DNA of 20,291 nucleotides from Pelargonium nanum (taxonomy: Eukaryota > Streptophyta > Magnoliopsida > Geraniales > Geraniaceae): positions 1 through 20,291 of the forward strand of contig JAYMTF010001978.1 of NCBI GenBank assembly GCA_036897485.1. The letters are read 5' to 3'. A model generated the notes under the pieces. That model was not told the origin of the DNA. It worked only from the letters and a program-made list of their open reading frames with translations, and did no database searches. This document shows, piece after piece, positions 1 to 9,696 of the stretch. The first letter of the stretch is position 1. Each line of letters begins with the position of its first letter. The position numbers were made by a program, and so were the translations under genes.

Positions 1-211
1 TATATATGTAGAGTATCAGGAATCTCAACCATTATATATTGGCTGAGACTCTAAGCCACGAGACAAAGGAAATGGATCCGAGCGATTCATTAGAGTTGGG
101 TATGGGTGTTAATCGTGACATCAACTCATTAGTCATGAGTTATTGGCTGAGAGTCTCAACAAATAAATCATGAATGAGATTTTTTTCTCTCTCTATGTGT
201 ATATATATTTA
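1..211 (-). repeat. MITE-like element, copy A (TA-flanked)
   Basis: A roughly 200-bp segment bounded by TA-dinucleotide runs (1-6 and about 200-208). Its reverse complement aligns along most of its length with 4207-4411. Shared blocks include AATCTCA near one end, a TGAGTTGATGTCAC block, the GGATC block before TTTGTCTC, and a GATACTC end. The two ends are imperfectly inverted with respect to each other (AATCTCA and GAGACTCT blocks at both sides), as expected of a non-autonomous DNA transposon. There is no coding capacity. The superfamily is not certain; insertion at TA runs would suit a Stowaway-like or other TA-targeting MITE. The left edge lies at the window start, so the TA tract may continue outside. 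Confidence 0.7.
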
Positions 212-505
212 TATTTTGTAATTTGATGGTGTAATTGTGCAATGAACTCCCCAAAGCTATCACGTGTGGCCTTCTGTTTATTTATATTTATTTTTTCCTT
301 TTCACAAAATAATCAAGGCTATCTGGCTAAATATTGAAGTTTAGTTGTTTATACCCTCTCACATGGCAAGATGCTATAATTAATTATTACACTATTATTT
401 ATTGTCATGTCATTAGACTTTAAAGTTTAAACAATCCTAATTTCCAATTGGGTCTCTACGCTTCTATTATTTTAGTAATCCCACTTGCTAATTTTGAAAA
501 ATACT
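212..505. other. AT-rich spacer upstream of the O-fucosyltransferase gene
   Basis: No open reading frame or RNA gene is recognisable. The stretch is AT-rich and lies between the MITE and the putative TATA box near 508, so it probably contains the proximal promoter of the plus-strand gene. I see no specific well-supported cis-element in it. Confidence 0.4.
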
Positions 506-507
506 AC

Positions 508-516
508 TATATAATA
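508..516 (+). promoter_or_regulatory. Candidate TATA box of the O-fucosyltransferase-like gene
   Basis: TATATAATA lies about 180 bp before a strong splice donor at 695. It would place transcription start around 540 and give a first non-coding exon ending at 694. This is inferred from position and consensus only, and AT-rich DNA makes such matches common. Confidence 0.3.
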
Positions 517-694
517 AGATTTAAGTGACCCAAATGGGACATAAATATAATAATATTGAGAGACCAATGACATGCAAAGAAAGAGAACAAGCTGTATTGT
601 ATCAATGGTGGAAGTAGAAAAATACATTACATCCATCCAATCAAATCTGCATTTTTGAATCCTCCCAAGCTCTAGCATCTTGCTTTTGATAAAG

Positions 695-1914
695 GTGAGT
701 CTTTAAAAATGGTTTCAATCTTTTCTTCTAATTTTCTTTGATTGTTTCTCTGTGTCTTCTTCTTCTTCTTCTTCTTCTTCACTGGATGTTTTCTTATTTT
801 GGTGTTTCTTGCTGTTCTCCATAATGATGTTGTGCTGTTTCTTTCTCTGTTATTAGAAAGTCTAGTTTTAGAAAGATGAATGCTTTTGGTTTTGTATCTC
901 AGATGATAAATCAGGAAATGATAAATCTAGAAGAAGTTAAAAATAGAATGTGAAGAAGTTGTTAAAGAGAAAATTACTTTCTTATCCCATCTTTTACTAC
1001 TTGTTTTGTTAATAAATTTTGAATTTAAAATTCAAATCAGCTCTTTTTATGCATGAACACCTGTTAATTTAAATGTGAGCATAAATTTGTATACATAATC
1101 TTTTTATACATACAAATTTAGAGTGCACATTAAATTCTTTCTTCCAAAATTGCCCCTCTTACTTTAAGGGGTAAATGCCTCCCTCAGCTAACTCACACTC
1201 CAAAACCAATTTCAATTCTTTAATAAAAATTGAAAATTTATTGAACTATATAGCATTTTGGTAATGCCAAGGCCAATGCATGCTTCTTGTTTTCCTGTGA
1301 AAAAGAAAAAGGAAAATGAGAAATGTGAGGTGTCCTGTTTTTGTGCATTGGTTTGACTAGAGACAGTTAAGGTTGCAGTGGTGCACAATTTCTGATCTCT
1401 GACCTGACTGACCCCCACTTTTGCATACCCTTTTTGCCACTTTTTTCCCACTTCCCAATGCTCACACCCACCCCATTTTCTTATCAATTTTCTTTTACCT
1501 TTTCTGGGTTTTGTTTACATTTCTAAGTTGTCATGATAGTGATAGGTTGGTTGGCTTTTGGTTCAAGTAAATTGATTCCTTTTTGTATTCTTTCTTCATG
1601 CAAAATATTATGTGCCAATCCATTTTGGTGGTGATAATTTTCTTGTTATTGTTTTTGGGTTTCTGCTTTCTGGGTTTTGCTCAGAGTTCTGGTGACTTCT
1701 GTGAATTGTAATCATCAACCCTATTTTGGGTTTTAGATTCTGGTTTTGGAGGGTGAGATTCATGTAGCTCTGGGTTTCATCATTTCTGTTCTTAATTTTT
1801 TTTTTATTTCTCTGTTTTGTTTTGTTTTGTTCACCTCTTCTTCTCTCTGGGAATGTCTGCTGTTTTCTTTTGAATTCTTCTGAATTCATGTGTTTGGTTT
1901 CTGGGAAATTGCAG
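695..1914 (+). other. Probable 5'-leader intron 1 (with CTT microsatellite)
   Basis: The donor AAAG|GTGAGT at 695 matches the plant consensus strongly. The acceptor TTGCAG ends at 1914 after a T-rich stretch that starts near 1795. The interval has no conserved coding potential. It contains a (CTT)8 run at 756-780 and many pyrimidine tracts. A long intron in the 5' leader of an otherwise intronless coding region is common in plants and can enhance expression. The boundaries are inferred from consensus, not from transcripts. Confidence 0.5.
756..780 (+). repeat. (CTT)8 microsatellite
   Basis: Eight uninterrupted CTT units lie about 60 bp inside the putative first leader intron. Such CT-rich repeats are frequent near plant transcription starts and may act as promoter or intronic enhancer elements. 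It is directly visible and likely to be length-polymorphic. Confidence 0.9.
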
Positions 1915-1953
1915 GGTGTTGGTGTTTTCTATCAATCGACACAATTCAAGGAG

Positions 1954-2052
1954 GTGAGGATTGATTTGGGAACTTTTGCCTTAGATTCTGTATTAAATTT
2001 TTGTATTGGTTGGTTCTTATTATATATTGTTTTCCTTTTTCTGGCTTTGTAG
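1954..2052 (+). other. Possible short 5'-leader intron 2
   Basis: A donor GAG|GTGAGG at 1954 and an acceptor TTTGTAG ending at 2052 define a 99-bp T-rich interval of typical plant intron size, just after the 39-nt exon at 1915-1953. The interval could equally be retained as leader. The coding region itself has no intron. Confidence 0.4.
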
Positions 2053-2058
2053 ATTTTC

Positions 2059-2217
2059 ATGTTTGATGAACATTCTTTGGCTCCATACATGATTGAATTT
2101 ACAAGCATAGAGTGATTACTGAAGTGGGTTTGTGCTGAAATTCTTTGGTTGTCTTATGCTCTACAATTTTGGGCTAAATTGAGGGAGTTCTAAGTTTCAA
2201 GGATTGAAATGGTTTGA
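2059..2217 (+). other. Three upstream ORFs in the leader of the O-fucosyltransferase-like gene
   Basis: The leader between the last candidate acceptor (2052) and the main ATG (2247) contains ATG-initiated uORFs at 2059-2115 (18 codons plus stop), 2156-2182 (8 codons plus stop) and 2209-2217 (2 codons plus stop). All end before the main start. Such uORFs usually reduce translation of the downstream frame, so the gene may be translationally damped. There is no evidence that the peptides themselves matter. Confidence 0.5.
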
Positions 2218-2246
2218 TTGCCATATTTTTCTAGATTCAATCTTGA

Positions 2247-3578
2247 ATGGAGTCATTAAACTATAAGCATTCAAGATTCTTTGGCAAGTATTTCAATACA
2301 GTGCCATGCAAATGTGTGGTTCTACTTGTTACCATTCTTCTGTTTAGAGCTATTTTGCTTCCTTCCTTTTCCTATCTCGGGATTGATCGGACCAACCTTG
2401 AATTAACCAGTAGTCGTACTCTGTCGTTGGAATTGGATTCTGATTATGGGATTCGTAAACACAAGTTCTTGGAGGTTCCTCAAATCGTGTGGGGACTGAA
2501 CAATCAGAAGATAGCATTTGCAAGAGCTTGCCTAACAGCAAGATTGCTGAACCGAACTCTTTTGATGCCTAGCTTAAGTGCCTCACTGTTCTACAAGGAA
2601 GTGGATCTTTTGCAACCCATTTCCTTTCACAAGGTATTCCAATTCGAGAGGTTTAATTCACTTTGTAATGGGTTTGTCCGGTTGGGTCGTTACTCTGACC
2701 TGTTGAACAGAACAGCAGTGTTCGAGCTTCAGAAGGGAAGTGGAAGGAAGTGGACCAAAGAGAGAGATTTGGATCAACTGAGACAGGTTAGCAAAGACCC
2801 CGGTGATGGTAATGAAGTCATTCGAATTGTAGGGAAAAACCCTTTCTTGTGGCATGATCATTGGCCTGTTGAGGATTATGCAAGGGTTTTCGAGTGCTTA
2901 GTTTTGGTGGAGGAGATATCAAAAGAAGCAGATAAGGTTGTGGCCAAGATTAGAGAAGTAGGAAGAGAAATGAGGACCAAAACTACGGCCAAAACTGATT
3001 CGGAGAGGTCTTCATTATATCCGGTTCCTTATGTAGCAGTCCACATGAGAATAGAGAAAGATTGGATGATCCACTGCAAGAAATTGGAACAAAGATCTAA
3101 CATTAGCCAAATTTGCAGTAGCAAGGAGGAGATTATGGAGAGAGTGGGAAATATCGGAGGACTCGAGCATCCAACTGTTGTTTATCTTGCAGTGGCTGAT
3201 AGTCTTCTCGAAGATTCTTCGATATTGAGTGGTTGGAAGGAAGGGTTGCTTCCTTTCGAGAAGAAGAAGTTGGGTGTTGACGGGATTTATGATAAGTATC
3301 CGTATCTTATTAAGTCTGCAATTGACTATGAAGTGTGCTTACGGGCTGATGTTTTTGTGGGCAACAGCTTTTCTACATTTTCAAGCCTCATAGCTCTTGA
3401 AAGAACACAGAAGATGATCAGAATGGGTGTGAAAAGCTTGTGCAGCATGGATGTAAGGTGGCCATCTTATGCATATAACATATTAGGAGAGTCGGGCGGC
3501 CCTCGTAGATGGATAACAAACATGTCTGATTCGAGTCTCAGAGCAATTAGTTACGGCTCTATTGATGTTTCTTGTTGA
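2247..3578 (+). CDS. Plant O-fucosyltransferase family protein (type II membrane glycosyltransferase-like)
   Basis: An intronless 443-residue protein. An N-terminal hydrophobic segment at about residues 22-41, after a short basic tail, predicts a single-pass type II Golgi anchor. The lumenal part matches the plant GDP-fucose O-fucosyltransferase family. It has GLNNQKIAFARACLTARLLN at 83-102, corresponding to the family's N-terminal nucleotide-sugar region (usually GGLNQQR), followed by the typical LMPSL. Later come PYVAVHMRIEKDW at 261-273 (the HxR-type motif) and the C-terminal block SAIDYEVCLRADVFVGNSFS (357-376), where the family keeps a conserved D and FxGNxxS core. The start is supported by an in-frame TGA immediately before the ATG. 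N-glycosylation sequons are seen, for example NRT at 102 and 154. By overall look it resembles the Arabidopsis 'O-fucosyltransferase 23'-type subgroup, but this is recognition, not a search. The acceptor substrate is unknown. Flanking MITE copies lie on both sides. Confidence 0.88.
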   Translation: MESLNYKHSRFFGKYFNTVPCKCVVLLVTILLFRAILLPSFSYLGIDRTNLELTSSRTLSLELDSDYGIRKHKFLEVPQIVWGLNNQKIAFARACLTARLLNRTLLMPSLSASLFYKEVDLLQPISFHKVFQFERFNSLCNGFVRLGRYSDLLNRTAVFELQKGSGRKWTKERDLDQLRQVSKDPGDGNEVIRIVGKNPFLWHDHWPVEDYARVFECLVLVEEISKEADKVVAKIREVGREMRTKTTAKTDSERSSLYPVPYVAVHMRIEKDWMIHCKKLEQRSNISQICSSKEEIMERVGNIGGLEHPTVVYLAVADSLLEDSSILSGWKEGLLPFEKKKLGVDGIYDKYPYLIKSAIDYEVCLRADVFVGNSFSTFSSLIALERTQKMIRMGVKSLCSMDVRWPSYAYNILGESGGPRRWITNMSDSSLRAISYGSIDVSC

Positions 3579-3580
3579 AG

Positions 3581-3860
3581 GTAACGATCTGCGATTCCTC
3601 TGGCAGATACCGAGGCATTGGCTGTGAAGAGAATCAATTGAAAAAAAAGTCTGAGATAGCAGTTTGATTTCAAGTAGGCACAGTTTTATTGTTGATTTTA
3701 CATATTGGTTTATTCTTTTTCCTGCCCTTAATATGATCTACACTGCTTTGTATATTGTTTCCTTCACATATGTTATATGGTTTCTCTACACATTCAAGTA
3801 CTTGGGTTGTTGAAAAATATGTATATCAGTTGAGAATCTTTTGATTGTTGGAGATTGCAG
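3581..3860 (+). other. 3' flank with possible 3'-UTR intron
   Basis: Just after the stop codon (3576-3578) lies GAAG|GTAACG, and GAGATTGCAG ends at 3860. These could bound a 280-nt T-rich intron in the 3' UTR, followed by an exon from 3861. An intron more than about 50 nt after a stop can trigger nonsense-mediated decay, but here the junction would sit 2 nt after the stop and so be neutral. This is consensus-based only. The alternative is an ordinary unspliced 3' UTR with polyadenylation around 3660-3790. Confidence 0.25.
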
Positions 3861-4206
3861 AAGGAACACAAGAACAAGATACTGTTCATGTTGGAACAGA
3901 TAAAGAAGTGGAATGTCTTTGGGGGTGTACTTTTTGGGTATAGTTTTGATTGATGGGATTGTAGAACCACCAATTAGCTGAAATGGGTTGTTGTCAATTC
4001 CATTTTGTAGTGTGAATTGCATATTATTTCCTTGATTGATGGATTATGCATACAAGATATTGCAGATAATGATTCAGTGTTCCCATTTTATGATCTGTAA
4101 ACCCTCTTGCATGTTGTGGTTGGCTAATGATTCAACATGGCCCATATACATAGACCATTTGGTGCACTTCTTTGACTTGTGGATGGATTCATATACATAC
4201 AATCAC
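3861..4206. other. Non-coding 3' flank of the O-fucosyltransferase-like gene
   Basis: No convincing reading frame is seen. The short open frames have no recognisable domain. The stretch probably includes the 3' UTR end and spacer. It ends at a TA run that starts the second MITE copy. Confidence 0.4.
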
Positions 4207-4411
4207 ATATATATATAGAGAAAAAAGAATCTCAACCAATAAATCATGACCAATGAGTTGATGTCACATCAGCGATTAACAGCTAGCCCCGCCTTAATGA
4301 ATTTGTGGGCGCGGAGCGACCCTCCCGGATCTATTTTGTTTGTCTCTTGGCTGAGAGCTTCGTCCAATTTATAATGACTGAGATTTCTGATACTCACACA
4401 CGTATATATAT
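4207..4411 (+). repeat. MITE-like element, copy B (TA-flanked, inverted relative to copy A)
   Basis: A roughly 205-bp segment bounded by TA runs (4207-4217 and about 4403-4411). It is homologous to the reverse complement of 1-211: AATCTCA near the left end, an ATGAGTTGATGTCAC block, a GGATC block followed by TTTGTCTC, GGCTGAGAG, and a GATACTC right end. It carries a more GC-rich centre (4287-4328) than copy A. No coding capacity. The presence of two copies around one gene supports a mobile family in this genome. Confidence 0.7.
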
Positions 4412-5010
4412 CCACAAAGTAGAGTGAATAAATAGGTAGAAGCTAGTAGAGCCATCAACTTCAACTCTTTTGGGGGCTGGGTTGGCTAATGGCTATTATG
4501 CATGGAGGGACCCAGAGCCGTCTTTGTTGATGATGGTAATGAGATCAACTCTTTCATTTCTGGCTGGCAAAGCTTTTAATTAGGAGTAGCTACCAACTTT
4601 AAGAGCATGTTTTGAAAGTTGGCTTAAAGATCATTGATTCTCATTTATTACAGCATTTGTTTTGTTTACTGGTGTTAATGGGTTAGGTTTATCACATTCA
4701 TTTCTAACACATATTTTGATATGTATTATCACCATCATTACTGCCTCTAGTCTGTCTATTATTGTGTGTGACTGACATTATTTATTATCACCATCATTTT
4801 GAGCTTGCTTTGCTTTGCTTGGCATTTCAGATTAGAATTCCTTCAATCATGCCACTGCCACTAACAAACTAACTTTACCATCAATCTGACAAAATGAAGT
4901 GCAAATCACAAGGGTGTGTGACCTAAGAAATAGGGAAGGACCGCACTTAATGGTTGTTTGGTTCATCTACATCCCTCCTGCAGAGCCAAACTATGATGAC
5001 ATTTGAGCTA
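4412..5010. other. Intergenic spacer
   Basis: No gene is recognisable. It contains a 16-bp direct repeat (TATTATCACCATCATT at 4724-4739 and 4783-4798) and otherwise unremarkable AT-rich sequence. Confidence 0.5.
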
Positions 5011-5552
5011 AAAGTTGTTTGGCTACTGGTTTATTATAGCACCGACTTTCAGACAATCACTCTCACAAGAGCTCATGTAAGAGCTTTTCCCACAAGAGGC
5101 CGGAGCCTCGTATAGCTCCTGTGAAAAATTTTCACCCCAAAAAACCCTTCATCCTCTTGCTCCATCTCCAACACCAACTTTGAGCTCTAGATCGATTTGT
5201 GTAAAGTAGAGAGGGTAGAATTTGAGGTAAGAGAATGACAAAAAGAGTCGACCATGCATAAAGAGAAGAACAGAGAAGATCGACCATGAACCAACATGAA
5301 GTGATTGATAGACAGAGAAGATCGACCACAGACAGATGATGGTCGACCATGGAGTAAGAGCATGATAGACAGAGAGGTGCTACCATATAGTTAGATGACA
5401 CGATGTTTTTCAATAATCACATATGATAGTTGACCACAGAGAGATGGTCGACCACGTACATAGTTATTTTTTTAATTTTTTCAACAAAGAACTTTTTAGT
5501 CATTTCAAAATAATATCTTACTTTCAAAAGAATTTACCAAACAAACCCAAAG
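5011..5552. repeat. Possible MITE-like segment with repeated TCGACCA motif
   Basis: The segment runs between GTTGTTTGG near 5013 and CCAAACAAACCC near 5537-5549, which are roughly inverted. Such GTTTGG ends are common in plant hAT or PIF-type non-autonomous elements. The interior repeats TCGACCA at about 5248, 5280, 5322, 5343 and 5448, with a variant TTGACCA near 5430, interleaved with GACAGAGA-type blocks. The open frames through it are low-complexity and look non-coding. No clear target duplication was found, so the boundaries are weak. Confidence 0.35.
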
Positions 5553-6031
5553 TACAACTCACAATTGGTTCCTGCATGACTTGAAAACATCTTTTTTGGT
5601 GTCTGAAGCTTGTACATTCAGATTCAGCAAAAGAATCTGAATTTGAAGTTACAAAAAAAGTGAACATAGTGAAGTGAAAATAGACAACAGCAAAGTGAAA
5701 AGATCTGTTTCATTTACTACTATTTTTTTTGTAAGCAAAACATAAATGTTTGTCTTTCTCTATTTCTTCTACCATAGAAAGCAATCACAGCGCATAGACG
5801 CTTTCCTACAATTCCGCCTTATGCAAGAAAATTTCAGGTCTAAAATTTTCCAGCATAGGATGACAAAGCATAACAACAAATGGAAAAGATCCAATTTCAG
5901 CACACCCAACTCCAAAGTGTGAGTGAAAAATGAATTGAAGAGTGAGAGACTCTTCACCTCCATTCCTTGAATTTTTTGTGACCGAAACAATTTATTTATA
6001 AATTTCAGGATAGACCTATAATGCCTTTGCT
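5553..6031. other. Spacer and 3' UTR of the RBR ligase gene
   Basis: No separate gene is recognised. Read on the minus strand, the RBR coding region stops at 6032 and an AATAAA polyadenylation signal lies at 5991-5996, about 35 nt downstream. The 3' UTR therefore probably ends around 5960-5975. The remainder is AT-rich spacer. Confidence 0.5.
5991..5996 (-). terminator. Candidate polyadenylation signal (AATAAA) of the RBR ligase gene
   Basis: The plus-strand TTTATT reads AATAAA on the gene's strand, 36-41 nt after the stop codon. Position and sequence fit, but plant polyadenylation signals are degenerate and others may be used. Confidence 0.4.
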
Positions 6032-9000
6032 TCATTGGAGGTAATCTTCGTAGTAGTCATCACTTATAACAGAGACAAACCTCTCCAGCCAAGGAAGTTG
6101 ATGAAGATCCTTTATGGCATCAACGTAGGAATCTGTACAACGAGGTGGCGACTGATATGGTTGATGATCACTCAGACTAAAACCCCCAGCAAGGAACCTT
6201 TGGATCAGTGCTAGCTGCGATCTCTCTTGGTCCGAATATGCATCCATGATCATGGGTAGAGAATTAAAAGTTTCCCAAGCCCATTGCTCAGATTCTTGCA
6301 TAGACTGAGTGGCCAATTCATCAGAGTTGTCTTCATCCCAAAATGCACACTGACAAGTTTGTTGGCTATCTCTGTACTCAGCGCCACAAGAATAACAGAA
6401 TTCATGCCCACACCTGAAAATTTAGGGATTTAAATAGAGTTCAGTTTTAGAACTTCATGAATGCTATCAACGTGGAAAAACCCACCAATGAAACATCAAA
6501 TTTCTGCACTGCATAGAACTTATTCCCACATTGGACACACAAATACATAGAAGCATACCGGACAGTACTTATACAACCTAAGTTGAATCTATGTTAGAGC
6601 TTTCTACTTCAAATTGCCACTGCAACCACTCTTTTCTTCTTCTATTTTACCTTTTCTGATAATGGCTTGGGGAAGGTTTACCATATTTCATAGCCACTGG
6701 CTTAAATACATTCAGAAAAAGAAAAAAAAAATACTAACATAAAGTCATAAACCCCAAACCTAGAGCAGCTTTCAAATACTTGATTACTTGAAATGAATCA
6801 TCCTTCCAAAAGATTCTTATAAATCATTGGTATTTTGAATATTTTAGTTCCTTACAATACGTGGTTCCCGTAACTACAAAAAGAAACATTAGTCTATATT
6901 TAATTAGCTTCAAGTTAGACCTCAGTGCAAAGAAGCTTATTATAGTGGTTTGCTATCTCCCAACCCATTACTTTGAAATGATAAATAGCTGCTACAAGCA
7001 GATTCCTTTCCAACTCTTGTACATGTCTGTTCAACATCTCTGTGCATAGGTATGTGAGAAGGAGGAAATAAAAACGACCCCTTCCCATTAATAAATGGTA
7101 GAGACATCCCACTGTCTAAACTAAATCGCTCCACTTTTGCTGTTGTTGTATCTACATTTTTGGACTAGCTAACAACAGAATCCTGAAGGTTCAACTTCCC
7201 TTTCAAAGGATGTGTAAGCTTAGAGTATTACTATTAATGGTATACTGATATTCCAAGTTGTTAAAATAACATAACAAAAAGTCCAGAAATCAAGCCTTGG
7301 TATGAAAAAAAACAACCTAGAAATAACATGACCGAGGCAAAAGTGCCAATGTAGTAGAGACCATAATAAATTTCCATTATAATGTATATCTTTAATCTTT
7401 GAAGGCCATTGTGATAATAAGATCAGCTTGGATGGAAAGTTCAGTTCTCAGCAACTTATATAGATAGTGACGTGACAAAAGAAAGAAAGCAAAACGAAGA
7501 TAACTAGGCCCAGACTAAACTGGTAAATATACTTCCAGATTTTGTAGCATTGATAGGCAATCTAGCCCTCTAGTGTATAACATAGACATATACAATGAAA
7601 CAATGACATATATAACTCAAAGATTGTTAGGACCTCAAATGCAGTTTAAATATTTACAAATTTGGGACAATTAGGTTTGAGGACCAGACAATGTAAGAGG
7701 CAGAAAGATGAATTTGGGAAGCTGGTCAAAGAAAGATGATTTTTTTTTTGTTTGAAGTGAATAAAATTGTTGGGATAAACAATGAATGTACTTGAATGTC
7801 TATTAACTATTTTAGAAACTCAAACAAGATCCAGTTAACTACAAAAATTATGTTTATAGCAATCTTAAATGACATAAAACACCCTATAGACATCAAATGT
7901 TGAATCAGTGTAGTAGAGGATTTGGGAGAATTGGTTGGTGTGACAGTGCAAAACCAATGAAAGAAGATACAAATTAGTTATAATTTCATAGAAAAAGAAA
8001 AGGTCATTTATTAAGTGGATCTACGCTCCCATTCAATCAAACACCCTTTTTTTCCAATGACATCAGTTATTTTAAAGATAGAGAAGTATCTTACCAGCAA
8101 GTCATATGGTAGCAACCTTGTGCTAGCTCAATCATCCTTCGACACTGCTGACAACGCCTCCACCTTTTATTTTGAGCCAATTGATGCAAGGTAATGTCTG
8201 ATGCATCTCTTTCCTCTAGCGGGAGGTTTTGGAACTCTTCACAGCTAACTGATGCATGCCATGGAACCCCGCATTCCACACAGATAAACCTCTGACAAAC
8301 AGGGCACTCCACACAGCTATTATCAGACTGGCTTGAAGAACTTGCCCTAGCTGACAAACATTCACGAGGATCAAGCAGAGCTGAACAATTTGGAAAGGGG
8401 CAGTACATTCTATCTGAGCTCAGCACATTTGCTTCTGCAAGGGCTTTCTCTAAAGATTCAAAGGAAGAGAGAGGAAGAAAAGAACTGCATTCGGTGGTGG
8501 AGATGTAATATTTGCACCTAACTTGAGGGCATCTGATGGGAACTTGAGATGACTGTACTTTTCCATCAACATAGGTTTTCATACAGTGCGAACAGAACTT
8601 GTGAGAACATTTCATTGTTATCATCATGGGCGATGGCTTGTCTTCACAACAGATAGAACAGTTTTCAGGTGATATATCACCCTTAATGGGAAAAGAGACA
8701 ATGCCAATAGCCACTTGGGCTAATCGTAATGGCTTCTCGAGAGCTGTACTCGTCACAAGGTTCAGCACAAAAGCTTCAAGATTACTGGCATGTTCAAGGA
8801 TTCTTTGCCTCAGTGCACTCAACAATGGTGTATCCACTCTCTCCTCTTTTGTTATCTGTCAAGAACTCTCATCATTAATGTATGTAAGATAAAATAATCA
8901 GTCAACATTAAGATAAACAGATGTTACTGAGATCAAACAAATTTGGTAACCATGAAATCAAATGGAAGATGGTTGGAAATTATTCGAACATACACAACAG

Positions 9001-9696
9001 CTTATACATTTCTTCTTCTTTCTGTTTTGTGGGAAGGGGAAAAAGGCAAGAAAGATTGCATAAATAAATGTCAGAATCTCCAAATCAGAATAATATTTGT
9101 GGCTCAAGAACTAAAGACACGGCTAAAAGCATGCTAAAAGAGTGTTGCCTTTGCATCTCAAAATACTTTTAGCATTTGATTGTGACAGGGAAGGAATCAA
9201 AGAACAAAAATGCACAATGGTTATTCAAAGTGAACTATTTACATCATCACAATGTATCACTAGAGCTTTTTACATTTTATAACCTTGCAATGCAATAAAC
9301 TAAATGGTTACTCACCTGATCATATAATAGCTCGGAGTCTGTAAAAGCATATACACGACGGGATTTATTCTGCACAGCCTCCACCAGACCGTCCATTAGA
9401 GCTAAATAATCAGCCACCGACTCCTCCACATAGAAATCAAGCTTCTTCTGCACCTGAATAACCGGAATACTAGCTGATCTTTCCATGAGCACCCCAATTC
9501 CAGAAAGCCCGGAACTAGAATCCCCAGCCCCAGCTATTGACAAACCCTTGAAGAACATCTTCACTGAAAATTCATCAAGCTCCTCTTTTGACTCTTCCTT
9601 CACCAATTCCTCAGTTTCCTTCCACACATCATCATCTCCACAGCAGCTCCTAAACTCTTCTTCAGACCCATAGCATAATTCTGATTCATCCTCCAT
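6032..9696 (-). CDS. RBR-type E3 ubiquitin ligase with N-terminal RNase H-like domain
   Basis: Three exons are read with GT-AG introns: 9696-9316, 8855-8095 and 6413-6032. They total 1524 nt, or 507 residues. Exon 1 has an acidic N-terminus and then an RNase H-like (RVT_3) fold that continues into exon 2 (about residues 46-185), as in plant RBR proteins of the RSL1/RFA-like type. RING1 starts at C193-xx-C196, then C210-x-H212-xx-C215-xx-C218 and C236/C241. The IBR follows with CPFPNC (278-284) and CPVCQRFICVEC (311-322). RING2 spans the last intron: C362-xx-C365, C375, C380, C382, C387, C390. C375, in the GCYHMTC motif, is the expected thioester-forming catalytic cysteine. So it should accept ubiquitin from an E2 before passing it to a substrate. 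An in-frame TAG lies upstream of the ATG. There is no obvious C-terminal membrane anchor, unlike membrane-tethered RBRs. The substrate is unknown. Confidence 0.9.
6414..8094 (-). other. Large intron 2 of the RBR ligase gene (1681 bp)
   Basis: The donor TGCTG|GTAAG (8095/8094) and acceptor TTTTCAG (6414-6416) join the two halves of RING2 in frame, splitting the tryptophan codon before CGHEFC. The intron is AT-rich. Short open frames inside (for example 6915-7134) show no recognisable domain. I see no clear transposon ends, although its length suggests old insertions. Confidence 0.8.
8856..9315 (-). other. Intron 1 of the RBR ligase gene (460 bp)
   Basis: The donor CAG|GTGAG (9316/9315) and acceptor TTGACAG (ending 8856) form a phase-0 intron. 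It joins residue 127 to 128 within the RNase H-like domain. Skipping it joins the two conserved halves of that domain without a stop. No other feature was seen inside. Confidence 0.8.

Noticed and set aside
1822-2052. A 76-codon plus-strand open frame before the O-fucosyltransferase gene
   Set aside because: It spans the predicted intron acceptor and leader, is rich in hydrophobic residues coded by T-rich DNA, and has no recognisable domain.
5769-6035. An 88-codon minus-strand open frame just after the RBR stop
   Set aside because: It begins at the RBR stop region in another frame and lies in the 3' UTR with its polyadenylation signal. It is not a continuation of the ligase.
9485-9673. A serine/proline-rich plus-strand open frame
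   Set aside because: It is the antisense shadow of the acidic N-terminus of the RBR ligase.
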